A stretch of DNA of 64,000 nucleotides, taken from positions 434,001 to 498,000 of the forward strand of contig NZ_KB850000.1 of assembly GCF_000369405.1 (NCBI RefSeq), in the 5' to 3' direction. The stretch's first letter is position 1; every line of letters begins with the position of its first letter. Position numbers and translations under genes: made by a program. The notes below the pieces were generated by a model, which was not told the DNA's origin, made no database searches, and worked only from the letters and a program-made list of their open reading frames with translations. The DNA is from Acinetobacter sp. ANC 3929. GTDB lineage: Bacteria > Pseudomonadota > Gammaproteobacteria > Pseudomonadales > Moraxellaceae. Below are positions 36,348 to 46,170 of the stretch, piece after piece.

Positions 36348-36367
36348 AAGGGGCTCTAAAGCCCCTT
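36348..36367. terminator. Hairpin between regulator and convergent putP
   Basis: AAGGGGCT and AGCCCCTT stem with a 4-base loop; only short T-tracts on both sides. Confidence 0.6.
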
Positions 36368-36384
36368 AAATTTTCATTTAAGAA

Positions 36385-37881
36385 TTATTTCATTTCACGT
36401 GTATAGATTTCATCAGCTTGTTCAAAACGACTGGTGACCGCAGCATTTGGTGCTTTACCAAGTAAGCTCACCACCACGATACTGATCAAAGCAAAAACGA
36501 AGCCTGGAATAATTTCATAGATACCTGTGTAACCGAAGAAGTTTTTCCATAGGATTACCGTCAAAGCACCAACAACCATACCCACCAATGCGCCGTTTAA
36601 CGTCATACGTTTCCAGAACAATGAAAGAATAATCAATGGACCAAATGCAGCACCAAAACCAGCCCATGCATAAGCAACTAAGCCAAGAACTTTACTCTCT
36701 GGATTTTGAGCAAGAGAGAGGGCAAGCATTGCAACAGCAAGTACCATCGCACGTCCAATCCACACCAATTCTTTTTGAGATGCATTTTTACGGATAAAGC
36801 CTTTATACAAATCTTCCGTCAAAGCACTCGAACAAACCAGAAGCTGACAGCTTAGCGTACTCATGACTGCAGATAGAATGGCTGCAAGGATCACACCAAC
36901 AACCCAAGGGTTGAATAAGATTTTGGTGAGTTCCATAAATACAGTTTCAGGGTTAGCTGTTACTGCTGCTGCAAATTCAGGATGCATCTGGAAGTATGCA
37001 ATACCGATGAAGCCTGAACCGACTGCACCCGCTAAGCAAAGAATCATCCAGGTCATACCAATACGGCGGGCTGCTGGAATTGATTTCACAGAATCAGCTG
37101 CCATGAAGCGTACAAGAATGTGTGGTTGACCAAAATAGCCTAGACCCCAAGCCGCAGCAGAAAGAATCGCAACAACACTCAAGTTGGTCGCAAAGTCAAA
37201 AGCGTGCGGGCGAACAGATTCAATCACGGCACTAAACTCTTCCATGCCAATGCCTAGAGACATATACGTTACGATAGGAAGGAGTAATAATGCAAAAATC
37301 ATTAAGCCAGCTTGGAAAGTATCGGTCCAGCTGATTGCTAGGAAACCACCAATACACACATAACCAATCGTCGCAAATGCGCCTAGCCATAACGCTGTTG
37401 AATATGGCAGATGGAATAGGGTTTCAAATAAACGTGCACCAGCGACCATGCCAGAAGCACAATAAATTGCAAAGAATACAAGAATAATCAATGCAGATGT
37501 GACGCGTAAGATTTTTTTCTGATCGTCAAAACGACCAGTAAAATAATCTGGTAAGGTGAGGGCATTGTTTTGTACTTCAGTATGTACACGTAAACGTCCT
37601 GCGACCAAATACCAGTTTAGCCATGCACCAATAATTAAACCGATGGCAATCCACGATTCAGATAAGCCAGTCAAGTAAATAGCACCAGGTAAACCCATGA
37701 GTAACCAGCCACTCATGTCTGATGCGCCCGCTGATAATGCGGTTACAAAACTGCCTAGACTTCGGCCTCCAAGAATATAATCGTCAAGGTTTTTGGTAGA
37801 AAAATAGGCGTATAAACCGATGCCAAGCATGGCCAGGATATATACCACGAATACAACAACTGTGGGATTAGAAAAATTCAT
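36385..37881 (-). CDS. putP: Sodium/proline symporter PutP
   Basis: The 498-residue protein of the SSS family has about 12 to 13 membrane helices. It carries the family's Na+ and proline binding segment near the N-terminus (GGRSLGSFVTALSAGASDMSGWLLMGLPGA), and ILSAVMSTLSCQLLVCSSALTEDLYK in helix 8. It imports proline with Na+ to feed PutA. It converges with the Lrp-type gene and stands opposite aspA across a long AT-rich region. Confidence 0.96.
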   Translation of the reverse strand: MNFSNPTVVVFVVYILAMLGIGLYAYFSTKNLDDYILGGRSLGSFVTALSAGASDMSGWLLMGLPGAIYLTGLSESWIAIGLIIGAWLNWYLVAGRLRVHTEVQNNALTLPDYFTGRFDDQKKILRVTSALIILVFFAIYCASGMVAGARLFETLFHLPYSTALWLGAFATIGYVCIGGFLAISWTDTFQAGLMIFALLLLPIVTYMSLGIGMEEFSAVIESVRPHAFDFATNLSVVAILSAAAWGLGYFGQPHILVRFMAADSVKSIPAARRIGMTWMILCLAGAVGSGFIGIAYFQMHPEFAAAVTANPETVFMELTKILFNPWVVGVILAAILSAVMSTLSCQLLVCSSALTEDLYKGFIRKNASQKELVWIGRAMVLAVAMLALSLAQNPESKVLGLVAYAWAGFGAAFGPLIILSLFWKRMTLNGALVGMVVGALTVILWKNFFGYTGIYEIIPGFVFALISIVVVSLLGKAPNAAVTSRFEQADEIYTREMK

Positions 37882-38354
37882 AATGGATGCCTGTCCTTAC
37901 ATATCCATAATTTGCAATCACACCTGAATAGCCAAAAAAATGATTTACTATTCTTGGGATTGATAAGGTCACAGATTCAAGCACAAATGTTTTTTAAAAT
38001 ACTGTTATGTTTGTGTTTAATATTTGTATGTTTTGTGTAATTTAAATTAAGTGTATGAATATTAGTTTTTTAATTGAAAAAATAGGATTTTTTTTCATCT
38101 AAAATTGAAGAAATAGCTATCAAAAATTAAGCAAAATGTTTTCAAACGTTACAATAACCAAAATCTGCATATGTATATTAAATTAGATGTGTTAAAAACT
38201 AGGCAAATTCAAAGACACATAATGTTACAAAGGCAACAATCTAGAGAACTTTCACTATAAAAAAATATAATGTTAAGCAGTTTTGCTAATGAAAAATCAG
38301 TTGGAATATTTCATATTAGTTCATTGCACCATAAGGGTGCATTGTCTGAGAGAA
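37882..38354. other. AT-rich region between divergent putP and aspA
   Basis: 473 bases of T- and A-rich sequence that must hold both promoters. An open frame extends from aspA upstream to 38283, but it lacks a ribosome site and its residues do not fit the family. No inverted repeat convincing enough to call an operator was found. Confidence 0.5.
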
Positions 38355-39803
38355 ATGGAAGTGGAAACGGTTCAAGCGGCAACGATAAGAATAGAGCATG
38401 ATTTGCTCGGCGCAAAAGAAGTTCCAGCAGATTGTTATTATGGAATCCATACACTGCGTGCAATTGAAAATTTTAAAATTTCTTCGCAAAAAGTTGGACA
38501 AAATGGCTACTTTATCCGTGCATTAGCACAAGTGAAGAAAGCTTCGGCTCAAGCGAACTTAAGTTTTGGCAAATTAACAGAAGCACAAAGTTTGGCGATT
38601 CAACATGCCTGTGATGCTTTAATTACTGAAACAGAAAAATGGCAAAATGCATTCCCGATTGATATTTATCAGGGGGGTGCAGGCACTTCAATTAATATGA
38701 ATACCAATGAAGTCATTGCAAATATTGCACTTGAATCATTAGGGTATCAAAAGGGCCAATATGATGTGATTCATCCAAATGACCACGTCAATAAGTCACA
38801 ATCAACCAATGATGTCTATCCAACGGCGATTCGTCTATCCACTTACTGTTCTTTAGATGCTTTATTTACGCAAATGGATAAGTTGATTACTTCATTTGAA
38901 AATAAAGCAATTGAGTTCCGTTATGTATTAAAAATGGGACGTACCCAATTGCAAGATGCTGTTCCGATGACACTCGGACAAGAATTTCATGCTTTCGCGA
39001 CCTTATTAAAAGAAGATATACGTTTGATTAAGCGTACCCGAGAAATGTTACTTGAAGTGAACTTGGGTGCGACTGCGATTGGCACAGGCGTAAATACGCC
39101 AAAAGGTTATGCTGTCCAAGCCGTTTCATGTTTAAAAGACATCACAGGCTTAAATCTGGTCGGTGCGGAAGATTATGTGGAAGCAACCAGTGATTGTGGC
39201 GTATTCATCATCTTATCAAGTACATTGAAACGCCTTGCATGTAAACTCTCAAAAATTAGCAATGACTTACGTTTGCTCAGTTCAGGACCGCGAACAGGTT
39301 TAGGCGAAATTCAATTGCCTGAATTGCAAGCAGGTTCTTCGATCATGCCTGCAAAAGTAAACCCAGTAATTCCTGAAGTGGTCAATCAGATTGCTTTTAA
39401 AGTGATTGGGAATGATTTGACTATTACCTTTGCAGCAGAAGCAGGGCAATTACAACTCAATGTGATGGAGCCTGTGATTGCAATTTCATTAAATGAATCA
39501 ATTGAATTGCTTACACATGCAATTCAAAGCTTGGATGAAAAATGTGTACGCGGTATCAAAGCAAATGAACAAGCTTGCCATGATGCAGTAATGCGTAGTG
39601 TCGGGATTATTACGTTGCTTGATCCACTCTTGGGCCATGCATTGTGTGATGAGATCGGTAAACAATGTATTGCTGAAAATAAAACCATTCAAGAGGTCGT
39701 TTTAGAGCGCAGTTTGCTGACACAAGAACAACTTGATGAGATTTTCTCTTTTGAAAACTTGGTTTCAGAAGTTGATGGTATTCAAGTGGATTATGTCGCT
39801 TAA
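38355..39803 (+). CDS. aspA: Aspartate ammonia-lyase
   Basis: The 482-residue protein of the fumarase/aspartase family converts aspartate to fumarate and ammonia. Family motifs are visible: [47 protein letters not shown], the substrate segment [19 protein letters not shown] and the signature [15 protein letters not shown] with its catalytic Ser. The start at 38355 ([16 protein letters not shown]) matches the expected N-terminus; GAGAG precedes it. The protein lies beside the proline genes and may help feed carbon and nitrogen from amino acids. Confidence 0.94.
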   Translation: MEVETVQAATIRIEHDLLGAKEVPADCYYGIHTLRAIENFKISSQKVGQNGYFIRALAQVKKASAQANLSFGKLTEAQSLAIQHACDALITETEKWQNAFPIDIYQGGAGTSINMNTNEVIANIALESLGYQKGQYDVIHPNDHVNKSQSTNDVYPTAIRLSTYCSLDALFTQMDKLITSFENKAIEFRYVLKMGRTQLQDAVPMTLGQEFHAFATLLKEDIRLIKRTREMLLEVNLGATAIGTGVNTPKGYAVQAVSCLKDITGLNLVGAEDYVEATSDCGVFIILSSTLKRLACKLSKISNDLRLLSSGPRTGLGEIQLPELQAGSSIMPAKVNPVIPEVVNQIAFKVIGNDLTITFAAEAGQLQLNVMEPVIAISLNESIELLTHAIQSLDEKCVRGIKANEQACHDAVMRSVGIITLLDPLLGHALCDEIGKQCIAENKTIQEVVLERSLLTQEQLDEIFSFENLVSEVDGIQVDYVA

Positions 39804-39825
39804 TTCTTAACTGGATAGTTTTGAT

Positions 39826-39860
39826 TAAAGCCCAGTTCAAATCGAATTGGGCTTTTTTTT
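39826..39860 (+). terminator. Terminator of aspA
   Basis: AAAGCCCAGTTC and GAATTGGGCTTT stem, followed by a run of eight T. Confidence 0.88.
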
Positions 39861-40067
39861 GATGGTACTGAGAAATAATGGATTAGTGAAATTATTTGAT
39901 CGGGTCAACACAACGCTTTATTCCTGTGATCAAGTCATCTGACATATTACAGATCATTACAGAGTGGGTGGTTGTCTTGTTTAAGCGGCTCACCTATGGT
40001 CTAAGAGGTGTCTTAAGAACACCAATGCTTAACAACAATAAATAAGTTAAATGACAAAGGTTGAATA

Positions 40068-41222
40068 ATGATGATGCATCACTTTATTAGACGCAGTTTA
40101 ATCTCGATTGGAATATTGGTATTGCCTGTCGTACCTTCACTGGTTTTTGCGCATGGCTATGTACTTAAACCTGAATCTCGAGCCTATGCCTGTAAGTTAA
40201 ATAAGAATACTCAGTGTGGCAGCATTGTGTGGGAACCGCAAAGCTTAGAAGCACCCAAAGATTTTCCGCAGTCTGGGCCGCCAGATGGACAGATTGCAAA
40301 TGCGAATCTGAGTCAATTTTCAGAACTGAATGTGCAATCGCCAACACGGTGGATAAAAACAAATTTACCAACGGGTCCCAATGATTTTACTTGGCAATTT
40401 ACAGCGCAACATGTGAGCCAAGGTTGGCGTTATTTTATCACCAAGCAAGGGTGGAATCCTTCATTACCATTGGCACGTAGTGCTTTTGATCTCAATCCCT
40501 TTTGCAGTGTGGATGGGAAATATCAAAAACCTGCAAGTGTAGTCACACATCGTTGTAGTGTGCCCGCTGACCGAAGTGGCTACCATGTCATTTTAGCGGT
40601 TTGGGATATCGGTGATACCAGCAATGCCTTTTATAATGTCATTGATGTAAATGTCGGTTCAGGTAACCCAACAACACCAGTCGATCCACAACCACCGAAA
40701 CCAGTTCAAAGCTGGAATGATATTGGTGATATCAATCCGCTTGATGACTTATTGCAAAATGATCGGGTATCGACGCGTGTGTTTGATGCTAATGGTGAAA
40801 ATTCAAATTTAAAAACAGAATTACTGATTACAAGTACGGCCAATGGCAGTCGAAATATTTGGCCACGCTTATTAGCAGAAGCGATTAATCGAGAACATAG
40901 CGCGTTACGGGCAGGCGTTAAAAACACAAATGGTGAGATTGTGCCAGTCAGTGGGAAAAATGATGTTTATAGTAGTTTAAATAGTGGAATTCAGCGTGTC
41001 GAAATCAAAATTGAGCGTGCACTGATCAGTGGTGGTTCTTATGATTTTGTTTACCCGAAGAATATCAGTACATATAAAGTAGGGACCAAGGTATTAGGCA
41101 GCGATGGACGTATTTATCAGTGTAAGCCATTTCCTTATGGCGGTTGGTGTACGATCCAAGCGCCTCAATATGTTCCTGCCACTGGTTCCAATTGGCAGGA
41201 TGCATGGATTCTCATAAAATAA
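40068..41222 (+). CDS. Secreted AA10 lytic polysaccharide monooxygenase with chitin-binding module
   Basis: The 384-residue protein opens with a signal peptide ending SLVFA, so the mature N-terminus is H29, the first ligand of the copper histidine brace; the second is H115 (FTAQHVSQGW). Residues 29 to about 215 form the AA10 domain with SRAYAC, GPPDGQIANA and DIGDTSNAFYNVIDV. A Pro-rich linker and a GbpA-like middle domain (about 235-330) follow. The C-terminal 50 residues are a CBM5/12-type module (YKVGTKVLGSDGRIYQCKPF, GSNWQDAWILI). It would oxidatively cut chitin or similar glycans and may help surface attachment, as GbpA does in Vibrio. Confidence 0.93.
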   Translation: MMMHHFIRRSLISIGILVLPVVPSLVFAHGYVLKPESRAYACKLNKNTQCGSIVWEPQSLEAPKDFPQSGPPDGQIANANLSQFSELNVQSPTRWIKTNLPTGPNDFTWQFTAQHVSQGWRYFITKQGWNPSLPLARSAFDLNPFCSVDGKYQKPASVVTHRCSVPADRSGYHVILAVWDIGDTSNAFYNVIDVNVGSGNPTTPVDPQPPKPVQSWNDIGDINPLDDLLQNDRVSTRVFDANGENSNLKTELLITSTANGSRNIWPRLLAEAINREHSALRAGVKNTNGEIVPVSGKNDVYSSLNSGIQRVEIKIERALISGGSYDFVYPKNISTYKVGTKVLGSDGRIYQCKPFPYGGWCTIQAPQYVPATGSNWQDAWILIK

Positions 41223-41238
41223 TAGTCAGTGTAAAAAT

Positions 41239-41272
41239 CAAAAAACCGAGTGAATAGATCACTCGGTTTTTT
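41239..41272. terminator. Bidirectional terminator between the LPMO gene and gcvH
   Basis: AAAAAACCGAGTGA and TCACTCGGTTTTTT stem with a short loop. Confidence 0.9.
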
Positions 41273-41292
41273 GATATTCAGGATTTAAAAAA

Positions 41293-41667
41293 TTATAAAC
41301 CTGACTCATAGTCGCTGTTTGAAAGCAACTTTTCAACATCTGCCATATTGTCTGGTTTGATCTTATAAATCCAGCCTTTACCATAAGGTTCGTCATTGAC
41401 AAAGTCAGGGTCATCTTCAAGTTCAGTATTTACTTCAACGACGGTGCCTGACACAGGTGCATGGATATCAGATGCTGTTTTTACCGATTCAACAATACCT
41501 GCTTGTTCAGTTGCAGTTACATGGCTGCCAACTTCAGGCGTTTCCACATAAACTAAATCACCCAACTCATCTTGTGCATGGTCAGTAATTCCCGTAACAA
41601 CTAGGTCACCCTCAATTCTTACCCATTCATGCGTACGTGCATATTTCAATTCCGCTGGATGATTCAT
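41293..41667 (-). CDS. gcvH: Glycine cleavage system H protein
   Basis: The 124-residue lipoyl carrier of the glycine cleavage system. It shows [32 protein letters not shown] and the lipoylated Lys in [15 protein letters not shown]. The C-terminus [14 protein letters not shown]... is typical. The other gcv genes are not adjacent; in Acinetobacter a lone gcvH is not unusual. GGAG lies just ahead of the start. Confidence 0.96.
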   Translation of the reverse strand: MNHPAELKYARTHEWVRIEGDLVVTGITDHAQDELGDLVYVETPEVGSHVTATEQAGIVESVKTASDIHAPVSGTVVEVNTELEDDPDFVNDEPYGKGWIYKIKPDNMADVEKLLSNSDYESGL

Positions 41668-41785
41668 GACAACTCCTTAACAATCTGTCTCATCATTTTA
41701 TTGGCTTTATACAGGTTTTTTAATCAAAACAAAAGTTTTTGTAATGAAGGGTTTAGCTTTATATAAACCCACCACATTTACAATC

Positions 41786-42811
41786 TTACAAATAAGGGTC
41801 TTTGCGCCAGTTACTTGGACTACGACCACTCCAACGCTTAAATGCACGGCTAAAATTCGCAACATCTGAATAGCCGAGCTCATCTGCAATTTGTTCTAAA
41901 CTATAATCTGTTCGAGAGAGTAAAGACGTTGCATGACGGTAACGAACTTCATCGACTAAGGTTGAGAAGGAGGTTCCTTCTGCAGCTAATTGTCGTTTTA
42001 ATGTTCGATCTGACATATGCAGACGTTCAGCCACATTTTCAATACTTAAATAATGCTGTTCTGAATTGGTCAGAATATCACGGACTCGCATTGCTAAACG
42101 ACGGCGTTCGCCTAGTGCTGATAATTCGGTTTCACATTGGTTAATTGCAATCTGACTGGCAATCGCATCTGCATTGACCATCTTTAAGCCAAGATATTTT
42201 TTATCAAAGCTAGAAATCAAATGTGGCTGATTAAAGCGTACTGTACTGGTTAAACGGTCTTTATATTTCTCAAAGCCTGCTGGTTCAGCAAAATCTAAGT
42301 CAACCTCACCTTTTAAATCATCAATTCCAGTTAAGGCTTTGGCCATGGTCATAATACCAATGGTTAAACCTAAAATGATTTCGGTGCGTAAGGGCTCGAC
42401 TTCAATATCACATTGGAGTTGTAAGGTGGCTTTCGGCCCGAATGTGGAAAAATAGAGTTGTAAAAAGGGAAGGCGTAACTGAATGAAACGACTTGCCAAT
42501 GCAATCGCATCGGTAATGTCATGCGCCGTCATAATGGCATAGCCGATAAAACCATGAATGGAAATACGCATCTGCGTACCTAGATGAAAGCCAAGTGTAC
42601 TTTCACCAGTCAAACGCAAAGCGTGTTTCACCAATTCATTCGCAATCGGTGTTGGAATTCGATAGTTTGGATCAGCCAACTGTTCACTCGTTAAATGAAA
42701 TGGAGCAAACAATGTTTCATCGCTATATCCCCAGCGAGAAACAACATCTAATAGCAATAAGCCGTAGACGCCTGGTATTCCTTGATCTTGACGAGTTGAG
42801 GTTGTTTTCAT
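41786..42811 (-). CDS. AraC-family transcriptional regulator
   Basis: The 341-residue protein has an N-terminal arabinose-binding-like domain of the PF12625 type (about 20-200) and a C-terminal pair of AraC helix-turn-helices (SIENVAERLHMSDRTLKRQL, SLEQIADELGYSDVANFSRAFKRWSGRSPSNWR). The group often regulates fatty-acid, carnitine or lipid degradation genes. Its own target cannot be read from the context: upstream on the same strand lie a MaoC hydratase and an ABC exporter. Confidence 0.92.
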   Translation of the reverse strand: MKTTSTRQDQGIPGVYGLLLLDVVSRWGYSDETLFAPFHLTSEQLADPNYRIPTPIANELVKHALRLTGESTLGFHLGTQMRISIHGFIGYAIMTAHDITDAIALASRFIQLRLPFLQLYFSTFGPKATLQLQCDIEVEPLRTEIILGLTIGIMTMAKALTGIDDLKGEVDLDFAEPAGFEKYKDRLTSTVRFNQPHLISSFDKKYLGLKMVNADAIASQIAINQCETELSALGERRRLAMRVRDILTNSEQHYLSIENVAERLHMSDRTLKRQLAAEGTSFSTLVDEVRYRHATSLLSRTDYSLEQIADELGYSDVANFSRAFKRWSGRSPSNWRKDPYL

Positions 42812-42939
42812 GTGCTTTCCGTGGCGCTCATCAATTTTGCCAATATCTTTTAAACATTTAAGTCTTAAACATCTTTACATGAAATAAAATTATCAATCAT
42901 AAAAATTGTTGGACAAAAGAGTCACCGAATGTTCAACAA

Positions 42940-43380
42940 TTAAATTGCTTTTCTAAAGACTAGAATTTTGGTTGTAGATATTAATAGCACATCACCATGT
43001 TGGTTCAAAGCTTGTGTCACGTAGCTGACGATACCGCGATCATTTTTTGTTTTAGAGGGCACAATTGCAGTAATTTCAACTTCGACATGAATTTTATCGC
43101 CAACACGGGTTGGGCGTGGCCAACGTAAACTTGACTCGGTACCTAATAGTCCACCTGCTACTGGAAAGCATTCAGTCCATAGACGCATAGTGACTGCGGA
43201 GGTATGCCAGCCACTGGCGGCTAAACCTTGAAAAATGGGGTGTTGTTCCGCAGCTTGTTCATCCAAATGGAAAGGTTGGGGATCATATTGGCCGGCAAAT
43301 TGTTTCACTTCTTCAAGTGTCATTTCATATTCACGGCTGCTAAAGCGATCACCAATATTTAAGTCTTCTAAATACAACAT
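42940..43380 (-). CDS. MaoC-type (R)-hydratase / dehydratase
   Basis: The 146-residue hotdog-fold protein has the R-specific hydratase motif DPQPFHLDEQAAEQHPIFQGLAASGWHT, split here only for its key residues: catalytic Asp and His in FAGQYDPQPFHLD, and Ser/Gly of LAASGWH. It probably adds or removes water at an enoyl thioester. Its ATG overlaps the stop of the upstream ABC exporter by one base (TAATG), so the two are translationally coupled. Confidence 0.9.
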   Translation of the reverse strand: MLYLEDLNIGDRFSSREYEMTLEEVKQFAGQYDPQPFHLDEQAAEQHPIFQGLAASGWHTSAVTMRLWTECFPVAGGLLGTESSLRWPRPTRVGDKIHVEVEITAIVPSKTKNDRGIVSYVTQALNQHGDVLLISTTKILVFRKAI

Positions 43381-45227
43381 TATTCTGTGTCCTGAGTCAC
43401 TCGCTGTTCAACTAAAAAACCACCTGTTTGGCGTTTCCATAATTGTGCATACAAGCCATCATTGGCAATCAATTCCTCATGTGTTCCTTGCTCAGCAATT
43501 CGACCTTGATCAAGGACAATAAGGCGATCCATTTGAGCAATAGTAGATAAACGGTGCGCAATTGCAATGACCGTTTTGCCAACCATCAAGTCATTTAAAC
43601 TACTTTGAATTGCGGCTTCGACTTCGGAATCAAGCGCACTGGTTGCTTCATCCAGAATCAGAATTGGAGCGTCTTTTAGGAAAACACGTGATATCGCAAT
43701 ACGTTGACGCTGTCCACCAGAAAGTTTTACACCGCGTTCACCGACATAAGCATCATAACCAACACGACCTTTTTGGTCTGTGAGTTGTGGAATAAACTCT
43801 TCTGCTCTTGCTTTTTTAACCGCAAGCTGGACTTCGGCTTCAGTCGCATTTGGGCGACCATATTTAATATTTTCAGCAACAGTACGGTGTAATAAAGAGG
43901 TATCTTGCGTTACTAAAGCAATATTGGCGCATAAGCTATCTTGAGTAACATCATGAATATTTTGGCCATCAATCAAAATACGACCTTGGTTGATATCGTA
44001 AAAATGAAGTAGTAATTGGATCAGTGTCGATTTACCCGCACCAGAACGCCCAACAACGCCAATTTTTTCACCAGGTTTGATGGTTAAGTTAAAATGTTCA
44101 ATGACATTTTTTTTGTTATAAGCAAAGCTAACGTCCTCAAATCGGATTTCACCATGCTGAACTTTTAATGTAGTCGCATCTTTCTTGTCTTGAATTTGGA
44201 TCTGTTTACCTAAGGTGGTCATGCCATCCTGAATGGTACCGACATTTTCAAACAGCATGGTGACATGCCACATTAAAAACTCAGCCATACTATCGAGCTT
44301 CAGTACCATCGCCGTGGTAGCTGCAATCACGCCAATAGCAGCTTGGCCTTGTGTCCATAACCAAACTGAAGTACCAATGACACCAATATATAAAAATGCA
44401 CTGAGTAAACGAATGCTGATTTCGTATTTGACCCCTAAACGCATTTGCTTATAAACCGTCACCATAAATTCTTGCATGGATTCTTTGGCATATTGACTTT
44501 CGCGGCCTGCATGCGCAAAGAGCTTTACGGTTTGGATATTGGTATATGCATCGGTAATACGGCCTGTCATAACAGCACGTGAATCCGCTTGTTTTTTAGA
44601 GATTTTACCTAAACGGGGGATAAAATAGCTGGCAATCACAATGAAAAAAACCAGCCACAACATTAAAGGAATAATCAGTACAGGAGAAATAGAGCCAAGT
44701 ACAACACTAATCGTAATGAAGTAGATCAGTACATAAACCAGCATATCGCCTAAAATCATCCAGAATTCGCGTACAGCCAAAGCAGTTTGCATCACCTTGG
44801 CAGAAAGACGCCCTGCGAAGTCAGTATGGAAGAAGTCTAGGCTTTGTTGTAATAACAAATTATGAAAGCGCCAACGCATACGCATTGGGAAATTACTAAA
44901 CAAAACTTGGTGTTTGACCACAGATTGCAGGCTGACAAAGAAAATATTGGCAAATAGGATGCTAATCAGGATGGTGAGGTTTTGCTGATTATTTTCTAAA
45001 AATGTACTTGGATGACTTTGTGTCAACCAATCGACCAATTTGCCTATATAAGAGAAAAATAGTGCTTCAAAGCTTGCAGCGGCTGCAGTACAAGCAATCA
45101 AAATAAACAGATAAGGACGGATGCCTTTGGTTGCTTGCCAAACGAAAGCAAAAAAAGTTGTTGGTAATGGTTTGTTTAAGTCTTTCGTTGGATAGGGATC
45201 AACTAATTTTTCAAACCATTGCAGCAT
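43380..45227 (-). CDS. ABC exporter (fused membrane and ATPase domains)
   Basis: The 615-residue half-transporter has six helices in the N-terminal 320 residues and a C-terminal ATPase with Walker A GRSGAGKST, signature LSGGQRQRIAI, Walker B ILILDEATSALD and the switch His in AIAHRLSTI. Sequence resembles the MsbA/multidrug type family of ABCB exporters. Substrate unknown. Its stop overlaps the start of the MaoC gene. Confidence 0.94.
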   Translation of the reverse strand: MLQWFEKLVDPYPTKDLNKPLPTTFFAFVWQATKGIRPYLFILIACTAAAASFEALFFSYIGKLVDWLTQSHPSTFLENNQQNLTILISILFANIFFVSLQSVVKHQVLFSNFPMRMRWRFHNLLLQQSLDFFHTDFAGRLSAKVMQTALAVREFWMILGDMLVYVLIYFITISVVLGSISPVLIIPLMLWLVFFIVIASYFIPRLGKISKKQADSRAVMTGRITDAYTNIQTVKLFAHAGRESQYAKESMQEFMVTVYKQMRLGVKYEISIRLLSAFLYIGVIGTSVWLWTQGQAAIGVIAATTAMVLKLDSMAEFLMWHVTMLFENVGTIQDGMTTLGKQIQIQDKKDATTLKVQHGEIRFEDVSFAYNKKNVIEHFNLTIKPGEKIGVVGRSGAGKSTLIQLLLHFYDINQGRILIDGQNIHDVTQDSLCANIALVTQDTSLLHRTVAENIKYGRPNATEAEVQLAVKKARAEEFIPQLTDQKGRVGYDAYVGERGVKLSGGQRQRIAISRVFLKDAPILILDEATSALDSEVEAAIQSSLNDLMVGKTVIAIAHRLSTIAQMDRLIVLDQGRIAEQGTHEELIANDGLYAQLWKRQTGGFLVEQRVTQDTE

Positions 45228-45617
45228 GCCGCATTTCCTCTAATTATACAGTACGATTCAGCTCACCACTGTAGGATATCAGAAAACTTGCCAGAAGATG
45301 GCAAAAGAAAATAAATGATGCGTATCAAGATTATTGTAGAAAGAGTGTTTTAATTTAAAGCAGAGCGAATCTTTTTGGGATATTAATAATAAACAACGAA
45401 TAGGTTTAAAATAATAAAGTGAACTATAGGAAGGCGTATAAGTAGCTTAATTTTATGATTGAATGGAATTTCAAAGTTTTAATTTGAAATATCAAGATGA
45501 TCTTATTTTTGTTTAGACTGTCTTAATATATTATTTTTTAAATCTTAATTAAACTGTGGGTCGGATTTTATGCGTGACGATGATATAATAGATGAAAATT
45601 AATATATAGAAACGGTG
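45228..45617. other. AT-rich intergenic region
   Basis: 390 bases between divergent genes with no recognised gene or hairpin. Confidence 0.5.
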
Positions 45618-46007
45618 ATGAGAATAATAGTTACAGCTATATTTATGCTTTTTTTAAGTATAAGTCATGCAGGAAGTATGAATAATTTTGGAGAAAATTA
45701 CCTCAATTTGTCGGATGCATATTTCAAATCTTTAGATGATCAAATCCAGTTTGAATATCGCTTAAAAGGCAAGGAAAAATCGAATCTTGAGCTATTAGAG
45801 GCAAAGCAAAAAGAGTGTTTGGTTGAAAAGAGCAAAATAAATTTGCATCAACTCATTATTGATCGTTATTCAGCTTATCAGCGTTATATGCAAGACATAG
45901 ATGAAATCATTCAGACAAAAAATGAATTTAAGCTTAATCAAAATGCCGCCCAGAAACATTATCTTGCGCTCAAAAATGAGTTAACGCAAACTCAGTTTTC
46001 ATGTTGA
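45618..46007 (+). CDS. Exported hypothetical protein, 129 aa
   Basis: The N-terminal 18 residues (MRIIVTAIFMLFLSISHA) form a signal peptide, cleaved before GSMNNFGENYL. The mature part is helical and charged, with a Lys/Glu-rich centre (LKGKEKSNLELLEAKQKECLVEKSK) and ends in a Cys. A GTG one codon earlier is an alternative start. I do not recognise the family. Confidence 0.65.
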   Translation: MRIIVTAIFMLFLSISHAGSMNNFGENYLNLSDAYFKSLDDQIQFEYRLKGKEKSNLELLEAKQKECLVEKSKINLHQLIIDRYSAYQRYMQDIDEIIQTKNEFKLNQNAAQKHYLALKNELTQTQFSC

Positions 46008-46093
46008 TTGACAGTAGATTGGGCAGGTTTTTCGAGACGTTTTGATTTATACCAAGCTTTTAGACCCAAAACTGTCAATAACGCAATACATCC
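45992..46093 (-). pseudogene. Possible 3' remnant of a small membrane-protein gene
   Basis: The minus strand is open for 33 codons without an ATG start and reads ALLTVLGLKAWYKSKRLEKP followed by AQSTVNQHEN and a stop. The hydrophobic helix with a basic cytoplasmic flank looks like the C-terminus of a small membrane protein whose upstream part is missing. It overlaps the end of the plus-strand gene by 16 bases. A CCTTAA / TTAAGG palindrome stands at its upstream edge. Low confidence. Confidence 0.25.
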
Positions 46094-46170
46094 TTAAACG
46101 TGTTAAGGATGTGGATGTGAGTTACAGTATGTTTTCAATCGTCTAGCAAGTTATGACTAACTGTTGAAGA

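Noticed and set aside
38283..38354. 24-codon extension of aspA
   Set aside because: No ribosome site; the family N-terminus begins at MEVETVQ.
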